Source of the DNA: Rhodobacterales bacterium HKCCA1288
GTDB taxonomy: Bacteria > Pseudomonadota > Alphaproteobacteria > Rhodobacterales > Rhodobacteraceae
Direction of reading: 5' to 3'
DNA length: 64,000 nt
Assembly (NCBI GenBank): GCA_015693905.1
Contig: CP065161.1
Span: forward strand, 1,657,001-1,721,000
Positions 1-8,402 of the stretch are shown here, piece by piece. The notes under the pieces are model-generated. The model made no database searches. It was not told where the DNA came from and worked only from the letters and a program-made list of their open reading frames with translations. A program made the translations under genes and the position numbers. Positions within the stretch are counted from its first letter, which is position 1. Each line of letters starts with the position of its first letter.

Positions 1-620
1 ATTTTGCGATAGCCACGGGCAAGGATTTCTTCGGCCATGGCGCGCCCTGCTGCCACATGTGAGATACCTACGCGGGCCGCCACACTTGGGCCGTCAATGT
101 CCATCACCTCGACAACAGGAATCCCCGCATTCTCCATCATCTTCCGCGCGGCATCTGTATGTTCCAAACCCGCCACGATCAGACCAGAGGGCCGCCATGA
201 GAGCATTTCGAAAATGACTTTTTCTTCCTGCTCCAAATCATAATTTGAGGTGCCAACAACGGGCTGCAAATCCGTTTCATGCAGGCCCTCACCAATGCCT
301 GTAAGCACATCTGGGAAAACCATGTTGGACAGAGACGGGATCACCACGCCAACCAGATTGACGCGGTTCGATGCCAAAGCGCCCGCGATTTTATTGGGCA
401 CATATCCCAAGGTGCGGGCAGCTTCAAAAACCTTGCTGCGCGTGCGCTCGGAGACATCCCCCCGATTGCGCAAGACGCGGCTGACGGTCATTTCCGACAC
501 CCCCGCTGCCTCAGCCACATCGCGCAAGGTCATCTGGGGTTTGCCATCAAAGGGATTGCGTCCGCGCACGTCTGGTATCCTGTCTTCGGTCGTCCGGTTC
601 CTATTGATACGCCGAACCAT
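1..620 (-). CDS. LacI/GalR-family transcriptional regulator, 3' end outside window
   Basis: Reading the minus strand from an ATG at 620 gives an open frame of 206 codons that runs off the left edge. Residues 31-50 form a LacI-type helix-turn-helix (TLRDVAEAAGVSEMTVSRVL). From about residue 88 a periplasmic-binding-protein-like effector domain begins (NLVGVVIPSLSN). The sequence is closest in feel to GntR-type gluconate repressors of the LacI family, but the effector cannot be told from this part. It lies downstream of the broken porin on the same strand, separated from it by a terminator, so it is probably transcribed on its own. The ligand pocket's C-terminal part is missing from the window. 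Confidence 0.9.
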   Translation of the reverse strand, partial: MVRRINRNRTTEDRIPDVRGRNPFDGKPQMTLRDVAEAAGVSEMTVSRVLRNRGDVSERTRSKVFEAARTLGYVPNKIAGALASNRVNLVGVVIPSLSNMVFPDVLTGIGEGLHETDLQPVVGTSNYDLEQEEKVIFEMLSWRPSGLIVAGLEHTDAARKMMENAGIPVVEVMDIDGPSVAARVGISHVAAGRAMAEEILARGYRK

Positions 621-660
621 CGCCACTTGCCAAGCGTTGCGATCAGGGCACCGCCCAAAA

Positions 661-690
661 CGAGAAAAGAGCGCACCGAAGTGCGCCCTT
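661..690 (-). terminator. Rho-independent terminator of the porin-like gene
   Basis: On the minus strand the 8-base arms GGGCGCAC and GTGCGCTC (one mismatch or wobble pair at the base) close a TTCG tetraloop and are followed by TTTTCT. It sits 25 bases past the porin stop codon. The loop and tail resemble those of the terminator after the intact porin at 25153-25184. Confidence 0.8.
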
Positions 691-714
691 CCCTTAGCAA
701 ATAATCCGTTAGGA

Positions 715-1570
715 TTAGAATGCCATCGCAATACCAGCAGAAGCTTTGCTTACATCGTTTACAGATGCCGCACCTGCCTGGAATGTTGCGCCACCGCCCA
801 AATCGTAAGCGACGCCAAGACCGATGGAGCTGTCTGCGCTACCATCAATGTCTGAAGCGGCAAGCGTGATTGTTGTTGCAGCATCCATTGCGTATGCTAC
901 CGAAACGCCGGTTGCTTCGGTTTCAACATTGTTGGTTTCGCTTGTGGTCATGATGGCGTCAAGCGTCAATGCACCAGCAGTGTAACCAACTGCCAACAAT
1001 GTAGTGTTGGTGTCTGCAGCGTCATCTTCATTAGCGATACCAACGTTGATGTCGAAGCCGTTTACCGAATACGATGCGCCCAACGCATAAGGCGCTGCCT
1101 CATTTGTATCGCTCAACATGGACGCATGCACTGTCAGAGAACCAACAGACAGGGTGTAGTGTACGTTTGGATCAGTAATTGCGGCGTTGCCTTCCACAAC
1201 GTCGTCAACACCCAAGCCGTCGTAACCTACGTCACCAATGCCACCCAACTCGTTGGCTTCGGTGATACCACCACCGATGGTTAGTGTGCCGAAAGAGCCA
1301 GAAATGTGCACGTTCGCGTCTTCATTTTTACCGGCGTCTCCAGCGATGTTGAAGTCCGCGCCAAATGCCAAGCCAGCGTCAGTTGTGCCAGACATTGCAA
1401 CGCCCAAATCGACTTCGCGCTGAACCTGCCAATCGGTGTCAGTTGCGTCATTTTCAACGTAGATTACACCCATCTGTGCGGAGCCAGATAGAGTGACGTC
1501 TGCAGATGCGATGCCTGCGGAGGCAACCAGTGCAGAAGTAGCGAAGAGACTTCTGTGATAGGTTTTTCAC
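715..1570 (-). pseudogene. Rhodobacter-type outer-membrane porin, signal peptide frameshifted
   Basis: From residue 23 of the expected precursor the frame encodes a beta-rich porin. It shares blocks such as GSFGTLTIGG and a closing AMAF strand with the intact porin at 24275-25129. The signal peptide is still readable in the same frame (SLFATSALVASAGIASA) but has no start codon: an in-frame TGA lies at 1569-1567. A GTG-AAA-AA start-like sequence at 1570 is out of frame by 10 extra bases at 1553-1562. Removing them restores MKKSLFATSALV and a 281-residue protein. The first in-frame ATG, at 1473, would make a product with no export signal. No good ribosome site precedes the GTG. I read this as a recently inactivated porin; a sequencing error is the alternative. 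Confidence 0.8.
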
Positions 1571-1590
1571 CGATTGATGAATTATTGGGC

Positions 1591-1615
1591 AATAAGTTTC
1601 ATATTGAAACTTATT
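1591..1615. promoter_or_regulatory. Perfect 25-bp AT-rich palindrome between porin and integrase
   Basis: Two 11-base arms, AATAAGTTTCA and its exact complement, flank the 3-base centre TAT. The element lies 21 bases upstream of the former porin start and 77 bases before the integrase ATG. It could be an operator for the divergent pair, a recombinase arm site, or a hairpin; on the plus strand it is followed by a T-rich run (TTTCATTTTTT). Its function is not known. Confidence 0.6.
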
Positions 1616-1692
1616 TCATTTTTTGCGCCCTAATGGTAGCATAGCCCTTAAAATAAACAGTGATAATCCACTGATGGGGGGAGGAAATAGCA

Positions 1693-2628
1693 ATGAATAA
1701 AGTGTTAAATTGGCTCTTTTTCCGCGAATCGAAGGGGCAGAGCAGCGGGCCTACCCTCAACCAGTTTTTCGATGAGCAAGTCGTGCCATATTTGAATGCA
1801 AAGAGCCCCGACAACACGATCATCTCGATTTTCAATAACAATATTCGCTATGAAATCGGCTCTGTGCAGCTTGTGGATTTGGCGAACCAAGATTTGGATC
1901 GTTGGATCGCTGGCCAGCGAAAAAAAGGCCTTAAGCCAGGCACAATTAACAAGCATATTTTCGCCATCAATCGGGTGATCGGCCTCGCAAAGCGTTGGAG
2001 TTTTCTTCCCCCCCACAGCGCGCATCTTGAAGAGCTTGAACCGCTCCGTCTTGGTGATTACGCGCAGCGATTTCTATCCGAGGATGAGATCCAAACCCTT
2101 CTCACAGAATGCGCAAAATCAGATCACCCTTATCTGTCGCTCTTCGTTCGTTTTCTTTTGCTGACAGGCGCGCGCAACAGTGAGGCGCGTTTAGCAAAAT
2201 GGCAGCATATCGATGTTGAGAAAAAGCTGTGGATCGTCCCCAAAAGTAAAAATGGCCGCTCGCGGCGGATCATTTTGAATTCAGCTGCACTTCAGGTGTT
2301 GCGGGATATAAAGTTGCAGGACGTTAATTATCATCCCCATACAGATAACCTGGCCTATCTGTTCACAAATCCACAGACCCAGAAGCCCTATGACAACTTT
2401 TACAATGCTTGGTATAAGGTGCGCGATCGCGCAGGGCTTGAGAATTTGCGGTTCCATGATCTGCGCCATACCTATGCCAGCCACTTGATCAATCAGGGCG
2501 TCAGTCTTTACGAGGTGCAGACGCTGCTCGGGCATAGCTCATTGCAGATGACGCAACGCTACGCGCATCTTCAGCCCAATCTCTTACAGCAGCACACGGA
2601 AATCATGTCCAACATCCTAAAGCGTTAG
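1693..2628 (+). CDS. Tyrosine-type site-specific recombinase (integrase)
   Basis: The protein has 311 residues. An N-terminal SAM-like core-binding domain covers about residues 20-120 and the catalytic domain about 130-300. The catalytic set is present: Arg in LLTGARNSE, Lys in the beta-hairpin region SKNGRSRR, HDLRHTY, the second His in LLGHSS and the nucleophile Tyr in TQRYAHL. A strong ribosome site (GGAGG) stands 9 bases before the ATG. The gene ends 50 bases before tRNA-Arg(CCT), pointing toward it. No other mobile genes, excisionase or repeated tRNA end are visible, so it may be a relic of an integrated element or a domesticated recombinase. Confidence 0.9.
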   Translation: MNKVLNWLFFRESKGQSSGPTLNQFFDEQVVPYLNAKSPDNTIISIFNNNIRYEIGSVQLVDLANQDLDRWIAGQRKKGLKPGTINKHIFAINRVIGLAKRWSFLPPHSAHLEELEPLRLGDYAQRFLSEDEIQTLLTECAKSDHPYLSLFVRFLLLTGARNSEARLAKWQHIDVEKKLWIVPKSKNGRSRRIILNSAALQVLRDIKLQDVNYHPHTDNLAYLFTNPQTQKPYDNFYNAWYKVRDRAGLENLRFHDLRHTYASHLINQGVSLYEVQTLLGHSSLQMTQRYAHLQPNLLQQHTEIMSNILKR

Positions 2629-2678
2629 AGTGGCTTTGAAATTGCCAATTCTGACGAGTGTGATAGCTATCGGGCTGT

Positions 2679-2755
2679 GGCCCCGTGGCTCAACTGGATA
2701 GAGCAATCCCCTCCTAAGGGATAGGTTACAGGTTCGAGTCCTGTCGGGGTCACCA
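2679..2755 (+). tRNA. tRNA-Arg (anticodon CCT), CCA encoded
   Basis: The cloverleaf folds fully. The acceptor arms GGCCCCG and CGGGGTC pair with one G-T. The anticodon stem ATCCC/GGGAT carries the loop CTCCTAA, with anticodon CCT at 2713-2715. The T stem is ACAGG/CCTGT around TTCGAGT. The discriminator A at 2752 is followed by an encoded CCA. It reads the rare arginine codon AGG. tRNA-Arg(CCT) genes are frequent integration sites, which fits the recombinase gene next door. A possible -35 (TTGAAA at 2636-2641) precedes it, without a clear -10. Confidence 0.95.
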
Positions 2756-2762
2756 TGCAATA

Positions 2763-2803
2763 TGTCTATTTTGATTGACAGTCTAGCTGTCGCGTCTGAT
2801 CAT
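2763..2803 (+). promoter_or_regulatory. bciB promoter with PpsR/CrtJ-type operator
   Basis: A perfect -35 TTGACA (2775-2780) is followed after 17 bases by GATCAT (2798-2803), 4 of 6 matches to the -10 consensus. This puts the start of transcription about 15 bases before the coding region. Overlapping the -35 is TGTC-N10-GACA (2763-2780), which matches exactly the TGT-N12-ACA palindrome recognised by PpsR/CrtJ, the aerobic repressor of photosynthesis genes in purple bacteria. A short dyad, GACAG and CTGTC, at 2777-2791 lies in the spacer. Binding is inferred from the motif and its position. Confidence 0.6.
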
Positions 2804-2824
2804 TGATCTTGGACCAAAGGAAAG

Positions 2825-4078
2825 TTGACCAAAATCATGTTGGATGCGCAGCGGGGAACACTCGCGCCTAAACTTGGTAAAGGGCCGCGTGCAGGGCTTT
2901 GCACCGATTGCGGGGTCAGTCGCATGTCTGATGATCGCGCCTGCGGGCGGGCCTGTCAGTTTATCGCCCCAGATTATCCGCACGCCGAAGCCCGCATTCA
3001 TGGGCGTATCAGTGACCCTGCGCGTCATGAAGAAGCGTTTTTTGGTGTGACCGAAGCGATGTATCGCGCAAGGCTGACCCCTGTGGCCGAAGGCGCGCAG
3101 TGGACGGGCATTACCACGGCGCTCGCGGAAACCTTATTGCGGGCGGGGGCGATTGAGGCGGTCATCACAGTGGCGCCTGACCCAGACGATCAGTGGCGCC
3201 CTGTGCCTGTGTTGGTCACCGAACCAGACGACTTATCCGCCTGCCGCGGGATGCGCATGGGCTTTGCCCCAAGCGTGGCCTTGTTAGAACTCGCAAAGGC
3301 GCGCGGGATCACGCGCTTGGCCTTTATCGGCATCCCCTGTCAGACCTATGCCCTGCGTGCGCTTGAGGCCGAGTATGGGTTCGAGCGGCTTTATGTCATC
3401 GGCACGCCCTGTTCGGACAACACCACAACCGCGCGATTTCATGATTTCCTTGCGCTGCTTGACGCCAAGCCAAATAGCATCAGTTATCTTGAGTTTCGCG
3501 CGGATTACTCAGTCGAGCTGCGCTTTTCAGATGGGCGCCCGCCCCGTTTCATACCTTTTTTGAAATTGCCAATCTCGCAATTGCCTGCGGATTTCTTTCC
3601 GATGACCTGCAAGACCTGTGTCGATTACACGAACCGCTTGGCCGATATCACGGTGGGCTATATGGGCGGCGATGGGGCGCAGTGGATTTTGGTGCGCAAT
3701 GCCCGTGGCGCAGAGATGCTTGATGGCATCGAAGATCGGATCTGCCTGTCGCCCTTGACCGATAAGGGGGATCGCACAAGCGCGGTCAAAGGGTTTTTGG
3801 CCAATACGGAGCGCGCGGCGGGCGGTTTGCCCCTGCGGAGGATGCCCAACTGGCTGCGGCCATTGGTGGCTTATCTGCAGCCTCGTCTTGGGCCGCGTGG
3901 CTTGGAATTTGCCCGCGCGCGGGTCGAGATGAAGGCGATTGAAACCATCTTGCATTTGCGCCGCAGTCATCCTGCCAAGATGAAGAATATGGTTCCCGCC
4001 CATGTCTGGCACCTTGCCGCGCGCTATGGGTTGGGCCCCAAATCATCCGAGATTGCGCGCGAGGATCGTAATCCGTAA
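2825..4078 (+). CDS. bciB: BciB-like ferredoxin-dependent divinyl chlorophyllide 8-vinyl reductase (FrhB family)
   Basis: The 417-residue protein belongs to the coenzyme F420 hydrogenase beta-subunit (FrhB) family and matches the pattern I know from cyanobacterial BciB: EGAQWTGI near residue 90, RLAFIGIPCQTYALRAL, LYVIGTPCSDN, and CKTCVDYTNRLADITVGYMG near 260-280. BciB reduces the 8-vinyl group of divinyl (proto)chlorophyllide with electrons from ferredoxin, using iron-sulfur clusters and FAD; the conserved Cys residues here, including CTDCG and CGRAC at the N-terminus, fit that. The start is probably TTG at 2825; ATG at 2837 is the alternative. A PpsR-type site on its promoter supports a role in bacteriochlorophyll synthesis. 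No other photosynthesis gene is in the window. Confidence 0.78.
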   Translation: MTKIMLDAQRGTLAPKLGKGPRAGLCTDCGVSRMSDDRACGRACQFIAPDYPHAEARIHGRISDPARHEEAFFGVTEAMYRARLTPVAEGAQWTGITTALAETLLRAGAIEAVITVAPDPDDQWRPVPVLVTEPDDLSACRGMRMGFAPSVALLELAKARGITRLAFIGIPCQTYALRALEAEYGFERLYVIGTPCSDNTTTARFHDFLALLDAKPNSISYLEFRADYSVELRFSDGRPPRFIPFLKLPISQLPADFFPMTCKTCVDYTNRLADITVGYMGGDGAQWILVRNARGAEMLDGIEDRICLSPLTDKGDRTSAVKGFLANTERAAGGLPLRRMPNWLRPLVAYLQPRLGPRGLEFARARVEMKAIETILHLRRSHPAKMKNMVPAHVWHLAARYGLGPKSSEIAREDRNP

Positions 4079-4088
4079 TCTCGCGACT

Positions 4089-4721
4089 ATGACCAAACCC
4101 AATCTCGCGCCAGATTTCAGTTTTGAGACGCAGATCGGCGGCCTTGTCGCGGGCGTGGATGAGGTGGGGCGCGGCCCGTTGGCTGGGCCTGTTATGGCCG
4201 CAGCCGTTATCCTAAACCCAAGCGATATTCCCGAAGGTTTGCATGATTCCAAAACCCTCAGCCAAAAGCGGCGCGAGGCGCTGTTCGATGAGATCGCCGC
4301 GCGGGCAGAGGTCAGTATCGCAGAGGCGAGCGTTGCCGAGATTGATGAGTTGAATATTCGCAACGCCACTTTTTTGGCCATGCGCCGTGCGGTGCTTGGT
4401 CTCTCCCGCTGTCCAGATCATGCGCTGATTGACGGCAATGCCATTCCTCCTGATTTGCCCTGCCCTGCCACTGCAATCATCAAAGGTGATGCCCGTTCTG
4501 TTTCGATTTCGGCGGCTTCTATCATGGCCAAGGTAACACGGGATCGGCTGATGGTGACATTATCGCAACAGTTTGCGGGCTACGGCTGGGAGAAAAACGC
4601 GGGCTACCCCTCAAAAGCCCATCTTCAAGCCCTTCAAGATATTGGGGTGACCCCGCACCATAGACGTTCCTTCAAGCCCGTCCACAATATCTTGTATCAA
4701 CGTCATCTTATAAGTCGTTGA
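4089..4721 (+). CDS. rnhB: Ribonuclease HII
   Basis: This enzyme removes ribonucleotides from DNA and degrades RNA of RNA-DNA hybrids. With the ATG at 4089 the protein has 210 residues, normal for bacterial RNase HII. The metal-binding acids are in GVDEVGRGPLAGPV near residues 20-33, in the stretch around LIDGN near 115-125 and in SIMAKVTRDR. The C-terminal GYGWEKNAGYPS and HHRRSF motifs are typical. I rejected a longer start at 4002 because it lies inside the preceding gene. It starts 10 bases after the bciB-like gene and is followed by ccrM, the usual alphaproteobacterial order. Confidence 0.95.
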   Translation: MTKPNLAPDFSFETQIGGLVAGVDEVGRGPLAGPVMAAAVILNPSDIPEGLHDSKTLSQKRREALFDEIAARAEVSIAEASVAEIDELNIRNATFLAMRRAVLGLSRCPDHALIDGNAIPPDLPCPATAIIKGDARSVSISAASIMAKVTRDRLMVTLSQQFAGYGWEKNAGYPSKAHLQALQDIGVTPHHRRSFKPVHNILYQRHLISR

Positions 4722-4778
4722 TTCAAAAAATAAATTGACGGCGAATCAGTTTCGACTCATCTTAGGCCTCAAGATGAG
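4720..4778 (+). promoter_or_regulatory. ccrM promoter region with three GANTC sites and a dyad
   Basis: GATTC (4720-4724), GAATC (4743-4747) and GACTC (4754-4758) fall within 39 bases upstream of ccrM. A -35-like TTGACG at 4735-4740 is followed 17 bases later by CATCTT, a weak -10, so two of the methylation sites lie in the spacer. The arms CTCATCTT (4756-4763) and AAGATGAG (4771-4778) form a perfect 8-bp dyad that overlaps the last site. In Caulobacter the methylation state of GANTC sites in the ccrM promoter controls its transcription, so autoregulation is likely here too. Confidence 0.55.
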
Positions 4779-4806
4779 CGTCAAAAAATGGCGCCGTGAC
4801 GATTAA

Positions 4807-5928
<1,122 letters not shown>

Positions 5929-5998
5929 CGCCACCTCCAAGACAGCTTTCGATATACCGCCCGTGCCTGTGGCTTTTGCCTCGGGGGCACGCACCTTA

Positions 5999-6025
5999 CC
6001 CTCGCCCATCGGGCGGGGGTTTTTT
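5999..6025 (+). terminator. Rho-independent terminator after ccrM
   Basis: Nine-base arms CCCTCGCCC and GGGCGGGGG (one G-T pair) enclose ATC and are followed by six T residues. The tail overlaps the last codon of the convergent alkB gene, which ends at 6024. Confidence 0.85.
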
Positions 6026-7157
6026 ATTCCGTTTGAAGCAGCCCTTTCGAATAGGGCGTCCAATCCTTGACTTGCGGATAATGTTGCTTGCGCCAAGCGC
6101 GCACCTTGGGGTTCATAACCCGCCGCCACACAGGCGGGCAGAGGGCCAAAATCCCCATCACGGGATAGCCATAAGGCAGTTGCGGCGCGGCATCGTGATC
6201 ATAGGTTTGTAACAGCGGATAGGCCCGATCTGGACGATAATGATGGTCTGAGTGACGCTGCAAGTTGATCAGCAACCAATTCGTGGCCCGATGATCCGCA
6301 TTCCACGAATGGCGGGGTTTGACATGTTCATATTTTCCCGCGCCTTTGTAGGCCCGCGTGAGGCCGTAATGTTCGATGTAATTTGTGATTTCCAAATGGA
6401 ACACTGCAACAAAGGCCTGCACAGCGAAGAATGCAAGGCCCCATTTCCCGCCAATGGCATAGGCCAATCCCATCATGCCCGCCTGCAATCCCCCGTAACG
6501 CCAGAACGGATTGCTTCTATGCCATAGTGCAAGCCTGCGCTTTTCGAGGCGCTGCGCTTCGGCCCGCCATGCAGATTTGAACGACTGGATCAAAACACGC
6601 GGGAAAAAGCGGTGAAACCCCTCATTATATCGCGCAGAAGCAGGGTCACGCGGGGTGGCCACATGGATATGATGCACCAAAAGATGTTCGGTTTTGAAAT
6701 GCGAATAAAGCGTCATCGCCAGTAGGATATCGGCCAAGCCACGTTCCAACCGCGTGGGGCGGTGCATCAATTCATGGCTGTAATTGATGCCAATCATTCC
6801 CGTGACAACACCCAAAGAGGCGGCCAACCCGAATTGCTCGGTAAGCGTCAGATGTTCAGGATTGGTGGCGAGATATGCAATCAACCCAAAGACCAATCCG
6901 AATTGTAAAGGTGTCCAAATCAAGGTGATTGCGCGATACCAAAACAGCGAGTTGAGACGCGCGGCCTCATCAGGGTTGGTTGGATCGCGGCCGAATACTT
7001 GATCCAACAGCGGAAACAACCACCATGTGGCCGCAAGCACCAAAAGGATGCTCCACCCGCCCCATTGGCTGACTGCGACCATGAGAGGGATAAGCAGAAG
7101 CGAGACCCAAAACGGGGCTACATCACGAAGCGATGCCAAATAATTTGACCCGAACAT
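6024..7157 (-). CDS. alkB: Alkane 1-monooxygenase (AlkB, membrane di-iron hydroxylase)
   Basis: The 377-residue integral membrane protein has the histidine boxes of the AlkB branch of the fatty-acid desaturase superfamily: HELMH (128-132), EHLLVHH (157-163) and LQRHSDHHY (299-307). It also has the AlkB-defining IEHYGL (261-266). Four to six hydrophobic segments surround them. AlkB hydroxylates the terminal carbon of medium-chain alkanes or related chains using electrons from rubredoxin. No rubredoxin, rubredoxin reductase or alkane regulator gene is nearby, so electron supply must come from elsewhere. The ATG at 7157 follows a good ribosome site (GAGGTAGAGG). Confidence 0.93.
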   Translation of the reverse strand: MFGSNYLASLRDVAPFWVSLLLIPLMVAVSQWGGWSILLVLAATWWLFPLLDQVFGRDPTNPDEAARLNSLFWYRAITLIWTPLQFGLVFGLIAYLATNPEHLTLTEQFGLAASLGVVTGMIGINYSHELMHRPTRLERGLADILLAMTLYSHFKTEHLLVHHIHVATPRDPASARYNEGFHRFFPRVLIQSFKSAWRAEAQRLEKRRLALWHRSNPFWRYGGLQAGMMGLAYAIGGKWGLAFFAVQAFVAVFHLEITNYIEHYGLTRAYKGAGKYEHVKPRHSWNADHRATNWLLINLQRHSDHHYRPDRAYPLLQTYDHDAAPQLPYGYPVMGILALCPPVWRRVMNPKVRAWRKQHYPQVKDWTPYSKGLLQTE

Positions 7158-7208
7158 GCCTCTACCTCACAGCTCATTCTGTCATCCTAAACGTAGATAT
7201 GGCGAAAT

Positions 7209-7214
7209 ATTATA
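7209..7214 (-). promoter_or_regulatory. Probable -10 box of alkB
   Basis: The minus strand reads a perfect TATAAT at 7214-7209, 52 bases before the alkB start, in a very AT-rich stretch. No convincing TTGACA lies 16-18 bases upstream, so an activator or another sigma factor may be needed. A GACTC methylation site sits just upstream, at 7233-7237. Confidence 0.4.
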
Positions 7215-7235
7215 CATGAAAATATATAATTAGAC

Positions 7236-8336
7236 TCAGGGTGAAGGCCGCGAGTCGATGCGGCAAAGGTCAAACGCTTTGCGCATCACTGTTGGCATAT
7301 CCGCAACGCGGAACTTGGCGCGGGGCAGGAAATAACCTTGCTGCGGGCTCGCGTTTTTAGAGGCATGGCACAGATGCACGCGCAGGCGCAGGTGAAAATG
7401 GGTAAAGGTATGGCGCACCTCTTGGCCCGTGTCCTGCCATTCGCCCTCAACGGGAGGCGCAAGCGCCGCCACAATGGGCGCCGCGGGATGATCCACCCCC
7501 ACCCAAGGGCTGGTGACAAAGCCAAGCATCCCCCCCAAAAGACCCGTTTCGGGGCGTTGCTCGACCAAAACCGCACCATCGGGCCGAAAGGCCAAGTAAA
7601 TATGACCAACCCGCGTTGGTTTGGGCTGTTTTGGCTCCTTGCGTGGCAAGTCCGCCGCAATGCCCGCTTTGCGGGCGGCGCATTGGGTCATGATCGGGCA
7701 AATGCCACAGGCAGGGCTGCGTGGTGTGCAAATCGTGGCACCCAAATCCATGACGGCTTGCGCGTAATCCCCCGCCCGCTGCGCAGGGGTGAGGGCGCCG
7801 GCATGGGCTTTCAACACTGGCTTTGAACGGGGCAGCGGGGTTTCCACGGCGAAGAGGCGCGCCATGACACGCTCGACATTGCCATCCATGACGACTGCGC
7901 GGCGGTCAAAGGCAATCGCCGCGATCGCAGCTGCGGTGTAAGGGCCAATTCCGGGAAGCGTCAAAAGCGCCTCTTCGGTTGTCGGGAATATCCCCGCGTG
8001 TTGATCAGTAACCACGCGCGCGCATTTGAGCAGGTTGCGCGCCCTTGCGTAATAGCCAAGCCCCGCCCAAGCCGCCATGACATCCGCATCTTGCGCTGCG
8101 GCAAGATCCTCAATCCGAGGCCAGAGAGAGATGAACTTGGTAAAGTAGTCACGCACAGCCGCCACAGTTGTTTGCTGTAGCATCACCTCAGACAACCACA
8201 CATGGTATGGGTTTGGCCGCTGCCCTGATTTTCGCGCCGCGGGCTCGACCCGCCACGGCATATCGCGCGCATGGTCATCATACCACGCCAACAAGTCACG
8301 CGAGAGGTCATCCGTTATTTCAATCTCGTCACGCAA
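7236..8336 (-). CDS. mutY: A/G-specific adenine DNA glycosylase MutY
   Basis: MutY removes adenine mispaired with 8-oxoguanine. The 366-residue protein has the catalytic Glu50 in LSEVMLQQT, the helix-hairpin-helix LPGIGPYTA near 127-135 and Asp151 in VMDGNVERVMAR. The [4Fe-4S] cysteines are at 203, 210, 213 and 219. A C-terminal NUDIX-like domain (about 235-350) recognises the oxidised base. The start appears to be TTG at 8336, with AGGGTG upstream; no ATG lies before the conserved region. It is divergent from the dciA-like gene. Confidence 0.95.
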   Translation of the reverse strand: MRDEIEITDDLSRDLLAWYDDHARDMPWRVEPAARKSGQRPNPYHVWLSEVMLQQTTVAAVRDYFTKFISLWPRIEDLAAAQDADVMAAWAGLGYYARARNLLKCARVVTDQHAGIFPTTEEALLTLPGIGPYTAAAIAAIAFDRRAVVMDGNVERVMARLFAVETPLPRSKPVLKAHAGALTPAQRAGDYAQAVMDLGATICTPRSPACGICPIMTQCAARKAGIAADLPRKEPKQPKPTRVGHIYLAFRPDGAVLVEQRPETGLLGGMLGFVTSPWVGVDHPAAPIVAALAPPVEGEWQDTGQEVRHTFTHFHLRLRVHLCHASKNASPQQGYFLPRAKFRVADMPTVMRKAFDLCRIDSRPSP

Positions 8337-8402
8337 GCTTTATCACCCTGTCTTCGGTTTTGATTGGTCAATCTGTTTCATACCCCCTAAATTGACCCGC
8401 AG

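Noticed and set aside
250-855. A 201-codon plus-strand frame at the left edge
   Set aside because: It runs antisense across the LacI-family gene, the terminator and the end of the porin; the minus-strand reading gives a clear helix-turn-helix.
2679-2755. Duplicated 3' end of tRNA-Arg as an attachment site
   Set aside because: I looked for the run TTCGAGTCCTGTCGGGGTC elsewhere and found no second copy in the window.
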